Assembly (NCBI GenBank): GCA_019054805.1
Contig: JAHQIY010000043.1
Coordinates: forward strand, 124,001-188,000
Direction: 5' to 3'
Source: Brachionus manjavacas
Taxonomy: Eukaryota; Rotifera; Eurotatoria; Ploima; Brachionidae
DNA: 64,000 bases
Translations under genes and position numbers: made by a program
In this document: positions 1 through 7,918 of the stretch, piece after piece
How the letters are laid out: every line of letters begins with the position of its first letter
Position numbering within the stretch: position 1 is the first letter of the stretch
Notes under the pieces: generated by a model
The model's input: only the letters and a program-made list of their open reading frames with translations
Database searches by the model: none
Told to the model about the DNA's origin: nothing

Positions 1-35
1 TTATTCTTGTCTTTTTAGGTAATAGGGAAAGGCTT

Positions 36-349
36 TTAGAGGCTCAAGAAGTCTTTCTCTATCTCTTCCACACCATAGGCATTATCTAGAGCAATTGATT
101 CGCTAGATGATAAGCTATAAATAACTTCTAAGCCCCGATCGCTAGGAATGTTATCTTATAATCTATTGTTAATCCGAGTTGACTGTGAATAGAAATGGGA
201 TACTGGATAAGAGCTTTAAGTTCAGAGAGGTTGATTCTGAACGAGATAGAGGGCAAATTACCATTAGGTATATCTATGTGCAGTCTGGCTAGATTGGAAT
301 CATATAAATCTGATTCCTTTTTAGCTCAGAGAAAAAGGTTGTCAATCAT
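36..349 (-). pseudogene. Broken minus-strand gene, unknown family
   Basis: On the minus strand a protein-like reading frame runs from about 325 down to a stop at 128-130. A second frame continues from 155 down to a stop at 36-38, so a frameshift within 128-155 would join them into roughly 95-105 residues. A possible ATG at 347-349 is separated from the body by an in-frame TGA at 326-328. The predicted pieces look like a small soluble protein rich in beta-strand residues with an acidic C-terminus; I recognise no domain. The reading as a decayed gene is inference. Two independent breaks argue against a single sequencing error. It is divergent from the gene at 401. Confidence 0.35.
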
Positions 350-400
350 TTAATGAACAACCTGACAATATCAAAAATGAATTGAGATAAGGAGAGATCA

Positions 401-1180
401 ATGCGGTACTTAGTTCTCGCTTTAATATTGCTCCCAATTGTTTCATTTGCCTCTTCAAACAAGACAATAAAACTTGCTTACTCAGATATCGAATCCTTCC
501 CGTTTCAAATGGGGAATGGGAATGATGTCGCAACCCCTCCAGGTATATCAATCGAAATCATAGAACAACTCGCCCATATGTTGCAGTTCAAAGTAGAGTA
601 TGTGAGGGTACCAGGTAAAAGAGTTCTTCAACATATCAAAACCAATGAAGTGGATGGTGGTTTTATATTTTCCTACAACCATGAGAGAGCTCAATACGCA
701 CACTATCCTATTATAAATGGGCAAGTTGACAGTGCGTTGCGTATAGCAACGCTAGACTATTTCCTATATAGGCTTAAGATTCAGAAGCTCGAATGGGATG
801 GGGTAAAGCTATACTCTACTGGCAATAGGCCCGTTGGTGTTCATACGGGTTTTTCAATTATAGATACCTTAAAAGAAAATGAAATTAGCACACTTGAAGT
901 GTCAAGCACACAACACTTGTTTAAAATGTTGAGAAAAAGGCGAGTAATCGCTGTAGCCGTCCAGAGTAACATCGCTGATAGTTATATCGATGAAAATAAG
1001 CTAGCCAGTATCGAAAAGGTATACCCGCCCATATTAAGCAAATATTATTACTTGATTTTTAGCCATAGGTTTACTGAAAATAACCCTGAGTTAGTTAGGA
1101 AAATATGGAGAACTATCGGTGATATTCGAGAACAGGTGACTGTGAATAGTATTAAAAAATATACCGTAAGACATAACTAG
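401..1180 (+). CDS. Periplasmic substrate-binding-like protein (SBP_bac_3 type)
   Basis: 259 residues with a clear Sec signal peptide (Met-Arg, hydrophobic core, cleavage near SFASS at 16-20). The mature part opens with a strand like that of type 3 solute-binding proteins (KLAYSDIESFPF), then a PGISIEIIEQLA helix, as in amino-acid-binding proteins and transporter-less homologues. The family binds small polar ligands in the periplasm; the ligand here cannot be read. A good ribosome site (aaggaga) precedes the ATG. No permease or ATPase gene is adjacent, so it may feed a sensor rather than an ABC importer, or be an orphan. Base composition is AT-rich like the rest of 1-3.6 kb, unlike the flagellar genes. 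Confidence 0.7.
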   Translation: MRYLVLALILLPIVSFASSNKTIKLAYSDIESFPFQMGNGNDVATPPGISIEIIEQLAHMLQFKVEYVRVPGKRVLQHIKTNEVDGGFIFSYNHERAQYAHYPIINGQVDSALRIATLDYFLYRLKIQKLEWDGVKLYSTGNRPVGVHTGFSIIDTLKENEISTLEVSSTQHLFKMLRKRRVIAVAVQSNIADSYIDENKLASIEKVYPPILSKYYYLIFSHRFTENNPELVRKIWRTIGDIREQVTVNSIKKYTVRHN

Positions 1181-1427
1181 GTGTTGTTTTTACCGGAATA
1201 CCTAAAGGGTAATGTCAATCAATCCCAAAGTGATAGTGGTGGATAATACCTATTGTAAATTTTTATTTTCAACACAAAATAAACGCCAGCTATTCCGTAT
1301 TATACTCTTTCTGAATTAATGGATTAATCTACACCAGAACTGATGAAGTAGTGTTATCTTTCGTCTATGACTGCAGGGCAACTAATATAAATACAGTTAC
1401 CCTGATATGGTCATTTGTTTGGTTTAT

Positions 1428-2030
1428 TTAGAAATAGAATTTTAAACCAGAAATACCAGACCACTGTTCAGATTCCCGATAAGTTTTATAGCTGGCACCG
1501 AGCTCAAGAGCGAAGTGATCTGTAAAGTTGATTTCACTTATCAAAGAGAATTTATTCATCGGATCTTTATCAACATGAGAGTAACGATAGCTAGGAGTCA
1601 ATGTTAAAAAGCTGATAGGCACAAATTTAACGCCAAGATGAGCAGAAGGGCTGTATTCATTAAATTTGCCACTCCCACGTTCTACATCAATTCGATTTAT
1701 GCCCAATGATAGAAATGGGAAAGCACCATTAGCGTAACCGTTAATACCGAGCCCCGCATAATGATCTCGATATTGTGTTTTGCCCGTACTCATTCCTGTA
1801 AATTCGGCTTCAAAAAATACGTGTCTGTTGAATGTTGTCGTTAACGTCGCATATCCACCGACAAGGTCTTGCTCACCTTTTTTAGCGTATGATGAGCCTA
1901 AATATTGCTCAAGGCCATTATTTTGTCCTGCTTGTAATCCAAAACTAAAACTATTGAAATAATTCGTTTCAGCATTCGCTAAATTAGGTGCTATTAAAAT
2001 AAAACCTATAAGTATGTTTGCTTTTCTCAT
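1428..2030 (-). CDS. Outer-membrane beta-barrel protein
   Basis: About 200 residues when started at the ATG at 2030, which has an AGGAAG ribosome site and gives a normal signal peptide (MRKANILIGF, cleavage after ANA). An upstream in-frame ATG at 2087 would put 19 extra residues before the signal. The mature part alternates aromatic and polar residues in strand-sized blocks and ends in Phe (LKFYF), the usual outer-membrane insertion signature. Size suggests an 8-10-strand barrel of the small OmpA-like/OmpW-like kind. No enzyme motif is visible, so a structural or small-pore role is only a guess. It is a single gene, convergent with the binding-protein gene at 401. A weak hairpin lies just beyond its stop (about 1375-1407). 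Confidence 0.6.
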   Translation of the reverse strand: MRKANILIGFILIAPNLANAETNYFNSFSFGLQAGQNNGLEQYLGSSYAKKGEQDLVGGYATLTTTFNRHVFFEAEFTGMSTGKTQYRDHYAGLGINGYANGAFPFLSLGINRIDVERGSGKFNEYSPSAHLGVKFVPISFLTLTPSYRYSHVDKDPMNKFSLISEINFTDHFALELGASYKTYRESEQWSGISGLKFYF

Positions 2031-2255
2031 TGTTTTTCTTCCTGTTTTTATGTGTAGAAAAATAATGGTTATTTTATAAATGATCAAACATTATTTTGGT
2101 AACATTTTTATACAATTAATTATATTTCTTAATAATTTGTATTTATTGTTTATATTGATAATTTGTTTTGTTTTGTTTGGTTTTAATTTCATCTTGAATG
2201 TTTATTGAACTTTCTATAAATTCCCTCGGTTTTGATGAAATTAGAGCGAGGTTGA

Positions 2256-3059
2256 ATGATAGTCTCCAAAGAAAATATAGAAATAGCTTTACGGAACAAT
2301 GAGTTCGAACCCTACTTTCAACCAATTATGTCTCTCGATACAGGTAAAGTGGTCAGATGTGAAGTATTAGCAAGGTGGGTTTATCATTCGGGTGTTATCG
2401 CTCCAAATCGGTTTTTAAATAAAGTTCAGTCATTTGGCCTTCTAGAAGAAATGACAAGTCAAATAGTTAAAAAAGCAATTAACTATTGTTTGTGTTGGAC
2501 ACGTTCTCATGCTTTGAATGATATCGGTGTTTCTATTAACTACCACTACAAACAACTTATAAATATTGCTCATGTTGAGCAGTTAATCGTTTTACTGAAT
2601 GAGCTTGGTCTCTCTACCTCGTTAGTTGAAATAGAGATTACTGAGACACAAGTTATCGAAAACTATACGAAGCTTACTTCTTCCCTCGAGAGGTTGAGGA
2701 AAGAGGGTATATCAATTGCTCTTGATGATTTCGGTGTGGGTTATTCTTCTCTAAGTACGCTAAAAATGCTTCCAATAGATACATTAAAAGTAGACCGTTC
2801 GTTTGTTAAAGATATTGAAAGTTGCAAGGTTAGCCGTTCCATACTGGAGGGAATCTTCGGCATTGCAAGCGCTATTGGCGTCAATCTTGTGGTAGAAGGA
2901 GTAGAGACAGAAGAGCAGTTGAGCTTTATTGATGAAACCTGCGATTCCGTCGAAGTGCAGGGTTATCTATGTGCTCCACCTTTGCCATTTGAGGAATTTT
3001 ATTACTTTGCCGAAATGATTAACTTAAATAGTTTGCAGTCACTTTCTTTGTTGTTTTAG
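2256..3059 (+). CDS. EAL-domain cyclic-di-GMP phosphodiesterase
   Basis: 267 residues made almost entirely of one EAL domain with no sensor or GGDEF domain. The signature Glu is present as EVLAR (36-40). The other metal and substrate motifs are visible: Asn in SINYHY, the Glu of EIEITET, the double Asp of LDDFGVGYSS, Lys in LKVDRSFV, Glu in VVEGVE and Gln in VQGYL. By family rules the enzyme should therefore cleave c-di-GMP to pGpG in the cytoplasm. It resembles stand-alone EAL regulators of the YjcC/TcpJ-neighbour kind. The stop is 14 bases before the start of the small exported protein, so the two are probably co-transcribed. Its position beside a flagellar locus is suggestive, but it lies in the accessory stretch across a tRNA. 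Confidence 0.85.
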   Translation: MIVSKENIEIALRNNEFEPYFQPIMSLDTGKVVRCEVLARWVYHSGVIAPNRFLNKVQSFGLLEEMTSQIVKKAINYCLCWTRSHALNDIGVSINYHYKQLINIAHVEQLIVLLNELGLSTSLVEIEITETQVIENYTKLTSSLERLRKEGISIALDDFGVGYSSLSTLKMLPIDTLKVDRSFVKDIESCKVSRSILEGIFGIASAIGVNLVVEGVETEEQLSFIDETCDSVEVQGYLCAPPLPFEEFYYFAEMINLNSLQSLSLLF

Positions 3060-3073
3060 TTAGGATGATTTAT

Positions 3074-3364
3074 ATGTTGTTCCGAGTTTGCGTTATTGCA
3101 TTTCTATATGCTCTAGTGTGTGGGTTTGTCAGAGCCGAGACGAATTATCTCTATCCCCATTCATGCGATAGCATCGTATGTAGGACAACACCTGAACCTA
3201 GTTACTCTTTAAATGAATCAGCACCTCTGGTGATTTCAGATGAACCAACAGAGTTACCTGACAAACTTGCCTTAGCTATCTATGTGACCGCGTTATTGAT
3301 GCTGGACGAGCGTAATGTTGAGGTTAAAGATTGGAAGTCAGATATAGAGAGTGGCAACGAATAA
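3074..3364 (+). CDS. Small exported protein of unknown function
   Basis: 96 residues from the ATG at 3074, chosen because AGGA lies 8 bases upstream; an ATG at 3065 would add three residues. A signal peptide (MLFRVCVIAFLYALVCGFVRA) is followed by a Tyr/Pro-rich segment with two Cys (SCDSIVC). A hydrophobic stretch near residues 65-78 (LALAIYVTALLML) could be a second membrane segment or an amphipathic helix, and the tail is acidic. I recognise no family. It follows the EAL gene after 14 bases, so it is likely in the same transcript; a link to c-di-GMP signalling is only guilt by association. Confidence 0.55.
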   Translation: MLFRVCVIAFLYALVCGFVRAETNYLYPHSCDSIVCRTTPEPSYSLNESAPLVISDEPTELPDKLALAIYVTALLMLDERNVEVKDWKSDIESGNE

Positions 3365-3632
3365 CAGAAGCTACGTTTAAAGATAAGATTGAAGAGTTTA
3401 TACATGAACTTCATGTCTTAAGTGTTATGTATTGAAATGGTCGACAATGGTTGCATATGACTTTTAAGTAAGCCCAAAATGTCGATAACAATATTCCAGC
3501 TCCCTCTGATCTTCTACAGCACTCTTTGTGAATCTCAGTGAAAGCTACATTCGAAAACACAAGCTATGTTCTAGTTCGTTTTGCTTAAATAATAATTTTG
3601 CTACATATTTGCTACACAGAAATAAAAATACC
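3365..3632. other. AT-rich spacer with integrase-arm-like repeats
   Basis: No gene is supported here. The notable content is a 9-bp direct repeat, TTTGCTACA, at 3597-3605 and 3608-3616, with a weaker AAGCTACAT near 3542. Such short direct repeats beside a tRNA 3' end resemble arm-type sites of tyrosine integrases. No integrase gene is in the window, so this is at most an old attachment region. Confidence 0.35.
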
Positions 3633-3670
3633 AAAAAAGTCCTGACAGAAAAAATCTGCTCTCAGGCCTT
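3633..3670 (-). terminator. Rho-independent terminator of tRNA-Arg
   Basis: Read on the minus strand, CCTGA...TCAGG arms enclose further AGCAGA/TCTGT pairing and are followed by a run of T. It begins about 9 bases beyond the tRNA-Arg 3' end. Confidence 0.65.
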
Positions 3671-3678
3671 TATTTATC

Positions 3679-3755
3679 TGGCGCTCCCGACAGGATTCGA
3701 ACCTGTGACCTATCCCTTAGGAGGGGACCGCGCTATCCAGCTGTGCCACGGGAGC
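3679..3755 (-). tRNA. tRNA-Arg (anticodon CCT)
   Basis: A 77-nt cloverleaf on the minus strand with encoded CCA. The acceptor pair is GCTCCCG/CGGGAGC, the anticodon loop CTCCTAA reads CCT (AGG codons), and the T-loop is TTCGAAT. It is a single-copy gene at the border between the accessory stretch to the left and the flagellar locus. Its 3' end points to the accessory side, the orientation expected of a tRNA used as an integration site. Confidence 0.95.
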
Positions 3756-3807
3756 TTTAATCTTATGATACTGATTTCAAATCATAAGTTAAGTCCGAAG
3801 TGGTTTT

Positions 3808-4944
3808 TTATAGTAGCTTGTGCATGACGTCGCCGATTTGAATGCTCCCTGAAAGCTCTGCTTGGTCAACAGTAAGCTCCGCTTCGTTTTCATACACACG
3901 AGATACCGTTAGCGTAATATCGGTTTCAGTGACCTTGTTTCGTGGCAATCCGCGTTGGTCGATGAACGAACCTGTATGCCACAATTGCAGTTTGTCGCCT
4001 TCCATTACACCGTGAATGCGCCCGAGATCGATTGTGATGGTGTTATCCCATTTGGCCACCACTTCTGGCAGCGTGATTTTACAAGAGACTTCTGACTCTA
4101 GGTCTAACATAATATTGCGGCTAACGCGCAGCATCATATCGCCATAGGTCGAAGCCCAAAAGCGTGCGCTACGAGTGTCTACTTGACTGGTTTTAGCAAA
4201 CGGCCAACGTGCGACTTCGCGATAATTACGGTTGTAGACTTCGTTACCTGTCTTGCCGTCAAATACTTGCATCTCCAAAGCAAACTGGCGATTTATCACG
4301 TCATCACTGAGTAAACCACCCGCTTCAATGGTGGCAGTTAAGTCGGTAATGACACCACCAATGATGTATTGAGCACCGGTATCTTCAGCGATCATCTTTA
4401 GCCGCTCTGGATAGCGCTTGTTAATTTCAAAATCGGTGGTACCGACAGAGACGAAGTTGGCAGACTGCTGATCGAGCTGACGATTGATGACATTAGCGAA
4501 GTCATCACCCACGCTATAGATTTGCCCCATTACCGCTTGTTGAGGAGAGGCAATATCGATATTACCGACTAGAAACGTCTTCTTATACTGGCTAACGTGG
4601 CAACCCGTTGCCGATGGGTAAATATCAATGCGAGCTTTGACAAACATAACACCGCTGCGTGTTTTTTGCTCATCAACTAAGATGTAGCGCACTTCGCTAT
4701 TGGTAAATTGATACTCTTTTCTATCGCTTTCTAATAGAGGGCGTAGATTCGCAATACTACCAATATCTGCACCTGAGAAGCTAACGGCTTTGAACAGAGC
4801 ATCCTCCAAGGCATGGATACGTGCGACTTCTTCCGAAGAGACAACCGTAGCCGTCCCAGTCACTTCGAACCACGCCGCAGATGCCGTGTTAGCAAATACG
4901 CTTAGGTAAAGTGTGGAGAAGAAGAGAAGAAGCGATTTTTTCAT
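3808..4944 (-). CDS. flgT: Flagellar H-ring protein FlgT
   Basis: 378 residues with a signal peptide (MKKSLLLFF..., cleavage near ASAA). It matches Vibrio FlgT in length, order of blocks (AWFEVTGTATV start, a middle TolB-like segment, a C-terminal LGRIHGVMEGDKLQL domain) and position opposite flgO-flgP. FlgT is a periplasmic protein that forms the H ring around the LP ring and helps recruit MotX/MotY to the sodium-driven polar motor. Its start is the only ATG with a signal peptide. A sigma-54-like site (5032-5047) lies 88 bases upstream. The gene ends close to the tRNA-Arg gene on the same strand. Confidence 0.9.
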   Translation of the reverse strand: MKKSLLLFFSTLYLSVFANTASAAWFEVTGTATVVSSEEVARIHALEDALFKAVSFSGADIGSIANLRPLLESDRKEYQFTNSEVRYILVDEQKTRSGVMFVKARIDIYPSATGCHVSQYKKTFLVGNIDIASPQQAVMGQIYSVGDDFANVINRQLDQQSANFVSVGTTDFEINKRYPERLKMIAEDTGAQYIIGGVITDLTATIEAGGLLSDDVINRQFALEMQVFDGKTGNEVYNRNYREVARWPFAKTSQVDTRSARFWASTYGDMMLRVSRNIMLDLESEVSCKITLPEVVAKWDNTITIDLGRIHGVMEGDKLQLWHTGSFIDQRGLPRNKVTETDITLTVSRVYENEAELTVDQAELSGSIQIGDVMHKLL

Positions 4945-4959
4945 ATCTAGTTACCAAGT

Positions 4960-4975
4960 TGGTTCATTTCTTGCT
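4960..4975 (+). promoter_or_regulatory. Candidate sigma-54 promoter for flgO-flgP
   Basis: TGGTTCA, four bases, then TTGCT. The -24 GG and -12 GC are correctly spaced, but CA is replaced by TT in the -24 block. It lies about 130 bases before flgO and inside the region between the divergent genes. Confidence 0.4.
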
Positions 4976-5031
4976 TGTTAAATCTTAGCTGATTTAGGCA
5001 TTGCCTTTCTAAATAGTTGCAAAATTAGAAA

Positions 5032-5047
5032 AGCAAGGAATGTTCCA
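5032..5047 (-). promoter_or_regulatory. Candidate sigma-54 promoter for flgT
   Basis: On the minus strand TGGAACA, four bases, then TTGCT followed by TTT. This is one mismatch from the core -24/-12 pattern and lies 88 bases before the flgT start. Confidence 0.5.
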
Positions 5048-5107
5048 CTTTTAGAAGAGAGCTAAAAGATCTGACATTTTAAGCCTTAATGTATCGGAGA
5101 TTTGAGA

Positions 5108-5743
5108 ATGAAAAAATGGCTATCGCTAGTCCCTGTGGTGTTTCTCACCGCTTGCGCCTATGCTCCAATATATAACGGTAAAGAACCGTACCCAGGCTCG
5201 CAGTTCATGCTGATGGAGAGCCCGCGTCATACTCTTGACTTCTTTGTAGAGAGTATGACTGAAGATTTAATGATTTCGAACACCAGTGTCTCTGCGCGTA
5301 CACCGATAGCGGTGACCTCGTTTGTTGACCTACAAAACATGGATGCGACCAACTGGTTAGGTAACTCTGTATCTGAAGGTTTTATCCATCAGTTCCAACG
5401 TCGCGGCTTTAAAGTGGTAGACTTCAAAACAACGGGGTCTATACAGGTAACGCATCAAGGTGATTTTGCCTTTAGTCGTGATTGGAAAGATTTGGCGCAA
5501 GAGCAAGATATTCAATACGTACTAACGGGTACGATGTTACGCCAAGAAGGCGGTGTATTGGTGAACGCTCGTGTTGTAGGCATGCAGTCGCGTGTTGTGG
5601 TTGCTACGGCGCAAGGCTTCTTACCAGCGGATCGTATTGGTCGAGATCTTGATACCCTTAATAGTATTCGTACCCAAGATGGTGTATTAATCCGTTCTGA
5701 TCCAACGATTACCCAGCCTTACACGGTTATATTGCGTCCATAG
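5108..5743 (+). CDS. flgO: Flagellar outer-membrane lipoprotein FlgO
   Basis: 211 residues from the ATG at 5108, which has GGAG 8 bases upstream; a TTG two codons earlier is less likely. The signal ends in a lipobox (LTAC), so the mature protein is a lipoprotein. The body matches FlgO: a FlgO domain with SVSEGFIHQFQRRGFKVVDF and a GTMLRQEGGVLVNARVV core. In Vibrio FlgO sits in the outer membrane at the flagellar base with FlgP and FlgT and supports stable, sheathed filament assembly. flgP follows after 8 bases, so the two form an operon divergent from flgT. Confidence 0.9.
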   Translation: MKKWLSLVPVVFLTACAYAPIYNGKEPYPGSQFMLMESPRHTLDFFVESMTEDLMISNTSVSARTPIAVTSFVDLQNMDATNWLGNSVSEGFIHQFQRRGFKVVDFKTTGSIQVTHQGDFAFSRDWKDLAQEQDIQYVLTGTMLRQEGGVLVNARVVGMQSRVVVATAQGFLPADRIGRDLDTLNSIRTQDGVLIRSDPTITQPYTVILRP

Positions 5744-5751
5744 GAGACAAG

Positions 5752-6183
5752 ATGAAAAAGCTACTACTGCTGATTGTTGCTTTAGTTATGGTCGGTTGCC
5801 AACCTCTAACCGATATGCGTAAAGATGACTGGTTAACAGCCGTTGGTTATGCAAGCATCAGCGAACAAAAAGGCCGCAATGAAGAAGAAAAGCAAGTTCG
5901 TGCGATGCGTGCGTCTAAAATCGATGCTTATCGTGAGTTAGCCGAGCAAGTCTACGGGATGCGCGTAAGTGGCCGTGCTGACCTGCAAGACCAACGTCTT
6001 GGCACTGAACTGACATCTGGCGCTGTTGATGGTGTGATACGTGGTGCCGAAGTCGTGCGTAGTTATAAAGTCGGCGATAGCTATGTTACAGAGCTAAGAC
6101 TAGATATTCAGAAAATGAATAAGCTACGTGATTATGGTGAGGTGCAAACCGTTCCTGAAAAACGTCAACAGACGCTCTTTTAA
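5752..6183 (+). CDS. flgP: Flagellar outer-membrane lipoprotein FlgP
   Basis: 143 residues starting MKKLLLLIVALVMVGC, a lipoprotein signal with Cys16 in the lipobox. The mature part has the LPP20/FlgP fold motif (AMRASKIDAYRELAEQVYGMRV) followed by a short beta segment. FlgP forms an outer-membrane-associated ring or disk at the flagellar base and is needed for motility in Vibrio. It is the second gene of the flgOP operon, 8 bases after flgO, and ends at a strong bidirectional terminator shared with flgN. Confidence 0.9.
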   Translation: MKKLLLLIVALVMVGCQPLTDMRKDDWLTAVGYASISEQKGRNEEEKQVRAMRASKIDAYRELAEQVYGMRVSGRADLQDQRLGTELTSGAVDGVIRGAEVVRSYKVGDSYVTELRLDIQKMNKLRDYGEVQTVPEKRQQTLF

Positions 6184-6205
6184 ACCCCCAATCTCCGAAC
6201 AAACA

Positions 6206-6236
6206 AAAAGCGGCAACCATTGGTTGCCGCTTTTTT
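6206..6236. terminator. Bidirectional terminator between flgP and flgN
   Basis: Perfect stem AGCGGCAACCA/TGGTTGCCGCT, with an A run on the left and a T run on the right. It can serve the converging flgOP and flgAMN transcripts. Confidence 0.9.
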
Positions 6237-6247
6237 GATTCCTATTG

Positions 6248-6673
6248 CTAAGCCTTGATATTAGTGCCTAACGTGGTGACATTCTTGGTTTGGCCTTCAG
6301 CAGTATAGGTCATACCTAATTTGCCTTGAGATTGCTGCATTAGGTTATTGAGTTTGTTAAAGCTAAGCTGTGCACGTTGCAGCGCTTGGCCATTGACTTC
6401 ATTGGCTTGTTGGCAATCACTGACTAAAGAGCGAATCTGATCGACCAGAGGGCTCAACTCTGGATCACTCGATAAGCTGTCTACTTCAGGGTGGCGACGA
6501 AGACGTTCGTCAGTGCTCTGCAACTGCTCAATTAACACTATCTTCTTTTTGGCGATGGCTTCGATATCTTTTGATACTCGATTCGCAATCGCAGCTCTTT
6601 CTTGCTCAAGAACTTCTGTCAGCTCTTGGGCATTTTTCAATTGAAATTCGATCAAACTTAGAATTGCAGCCAT
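6248..6673 (-). CDS. flgN: Flagellar chaperone FlgN
   Basis: 141 residues from the ATG at 6673. A TTG three codons upstream is unlikely because the GAG ribosome site would touch it. The protein is almost wholly helical, with a long coiled coil (ELTEVLEQERAAIANRVSKDIEAIAKKK), as in FlgN. FlgN is the cytosolic export chaperone for the hook-filament junction proteins FlgK and FlgL, encoded at 17.9-21.0 kb. It follows flgM by 18 bases and is probably transcribed with it. Confidence 0.85.
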   Translation of the reverse strand: MAAILSLIEFQLKNAQELTEVLEQERAAIANRVSKDIEAIAKKKIVLIEQLQSTDERLRRHPEVDSLSSDPELSPLVDQIRSLVSDCQQANEVNGQALQRAQLSFNKLNNLMQQSQGKLGMTYTAEGQTKNVTTLGTNIKA

Positions 6674-6691
6674 GGTCAACAATCTCGCAGA

Positions 6692-7006
6692 TTACAGTCC
6701 GCCAAGCTCTTTTTCGAACTTAATCATATTGTCGGCGAGTTTTTGAGGATCGACATTGTATGAGCCGTTGGCAATTGCTTCTTTGATCGCGGCTACTTTT
6801 GCTTTGTCAAAGCTAGGTTGGCTAGCCATTTGATTATGCATTTCTCCCACCGCCTTGCCGTGTGAGCTGAGTGAAACTGAATCCTGAGCGACATCAGATT
6901 TTTTTGCTGAGTCTGAACTGCTTGTTGGACTGCTTTCGTTACGAACAGAACTACGCGTCGAAGTTGATAGCGTTTGCCCTGAGCGTATATTGTCAATACC
7001 TGCCAT
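6692..7006 (-). CDS. flgM: Anti-sigma-28 factor FlgM
   Basis: 104 residues from the ATG at 7006 (MAGIDNIRSGQ), with AAGG upstream. An ATG at 7048 would give an atypical N-terminus and overlaps the -10 region of the promoter. The N-terminal half is Ser-rich and probably disordered. The C-terminal half (FDKAKVAAIKEAIANGSYNVDPQKLADNMIKFE) is the helical sigma-28-binding part. FlgM holds FliA inactive until the hook is finished and is then exported through the basal body. A sigma-28 promoter just upstream fits the usual FliA feedback loop. Confidence 0.9.
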   Translation of the reverse strand: MAGIDNIRSGQTLSTSTRSSVRNESSPTSSSDSAKKSDVAQDSVSLSSHGKAVGEMHNQMASQPSFDKAKVAAIKEAIANGSYNVDPQKLADNMIKFEKELGGL

Positions 7007-7047
7007 AATTGTTGAGCCTTTTGAAGATTTATCGATATGTACTGTCA

Positions 7048-7074
7048 ATATCGACGAACACGGTTAAAACTTTA
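7048..7074 (-). promoter_or_regulatory. Sigma-28 promoter of flgMN
   Basis: Read on the minus strand: TAAAG, 14 bases, GTCGATAT, close to the Vibrio FliA pattern TAAAG-N14-GCCGATAA. It lies 42 bases before the flgM ATG. Confidence 0.7.
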
Positions 7075-7091
7075 GCTTTTTTTAAAAAGTT

Positions 7092-7838
7092 CTAAAAGAT
7101 GACCGTCACTTCTGAAATTCCAGTTACACGTCCTTCAATTATACGGTTGGATTTACTATTTTTCACCCTTATCTGCTCACCATGTGAACCATCTGTGAGC
7201 GCAACACCTTTTGTGGTGATCGTCATACCGGACTTTACTGCTTTAATTGTGACTGTTTCATTGCGGCATACAACGCATATATCTCTAGCTTCTATAATGT
7301 CACCAGAGCGAAGGTTTTTCTTTGCTTTTGCGCCTATTACAGCATCAATTGTGGAAAAGCCTTGCCGCCTAAAGCGTTGTAAGTCTACCATATTAATAGT
7401 GATATCATGAGCAGCAATGATTTGTCCGCGTGATAGTGGCGTAGTGAGTACAACTTGGGGACCCGTACGAGTTAAACGTACAGGGACGTAGACTCGCCAG
7501 TCATCGTCGGGACATTCCACCAGTACGGTGATATTACTGGCACTGGGGTTGGTCGATGAAGAAGAACTATTAAGTGCTGTAGGACAGTCAGTCGCAAAAA
7601 TTCGGCTATCTAAATTTGCCGCTTTGGCCTCTAGTGTGCCACCTGAAGGCCACTCAATAGTTGCAAGAATGTACTCTTCTGCAGCTTGTTGAATAAGTTG
7701 AATTTGGTTTTCTGTTGCAGATGTCGCTGAAAAACTAAAGAAAAACAACAAAAAGCCGATAGACTTATAAAACTTTTTATAGAAAGCTCTACAATTAGTT
7801 ATGGAAAATGAGCATAAGTGTGATTTAAAGTATGTCAT
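7092..7838 (-). CDS. flgA: P-ring assembly chaperone FlgA
   Basis: 248 residues. The N-terminus has a long basic stretch before a hydrophobic core (SIGFLLFFFSFSATSA), so the signal peptide is unusually late. An internal start is possible, but no later ATG gives a signal. The C-terminal two-thirds hold the SAF-type domain (TPLSRGQIIAAHDITINMVDLQ) and the KAVKSGMTITTKGVALTDGSHGE block typical of FlgA. FlgA is a periplasmic chaperone for FlgI polymerisation into the P ring. The gene is divergent from cheV with 80 bases between and precedes flgM by 85 bases. Confidence 0.9.
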   Translation of the reverse strand: MTYFKSHLCSFSITNCRAFYKKFYKSIGFLLFFFSFSATSATENQIQLIQQAAEEYILATIEWPSGGTLEAKAANLDSRIFATDCPTALNSSSSSTNPSASNITVLVECPDDDWRVYVPVRLTRTGPQVVLTTPLSRGQIIAAHDITINMVDLQRFRRQGFSTIDAVIGAKAKKNLRSGDIIEARDICVVCRNETVTIKAVKSGMTITTKGVALTDGSHGEQIRVKNSKSNRIIEGRVTGISEVTVIF

Positions 7839-7918
7839 TCTGTTTCTCTAAAGTTTTACATGGCCGTTAGTAGACTACCATTTTTTTTAGCATTAAAGTT
7901 TGAGATGGAGATGAGCTT

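Noticed and set aside
3528..3827. 99-residue open frame through the tRNA-Arg gene
   Set aside because: It reads antisense through the tRNA and its terminator, with no ribosome site.
5062..5092. Possible sigma-28 promoter before flgO (AAAAG-N14-GCCTTAAT)
   Set aside because: The -10 block matches poorly; the sigma-54-like site at 4960 is a better candidate.
7099..7410. 103-residue plus-strand open frame opposite flgA
   Set aside because: Shadow of flgA without a ribosome site or recognisable protein features.
7855..7885. Possible sigma-28 promoter before cheV (TAAAG ... GCCGTTAG)
   Set aside because: The spacing is 9 bases rather than about 14, so the match is not functional-looking.
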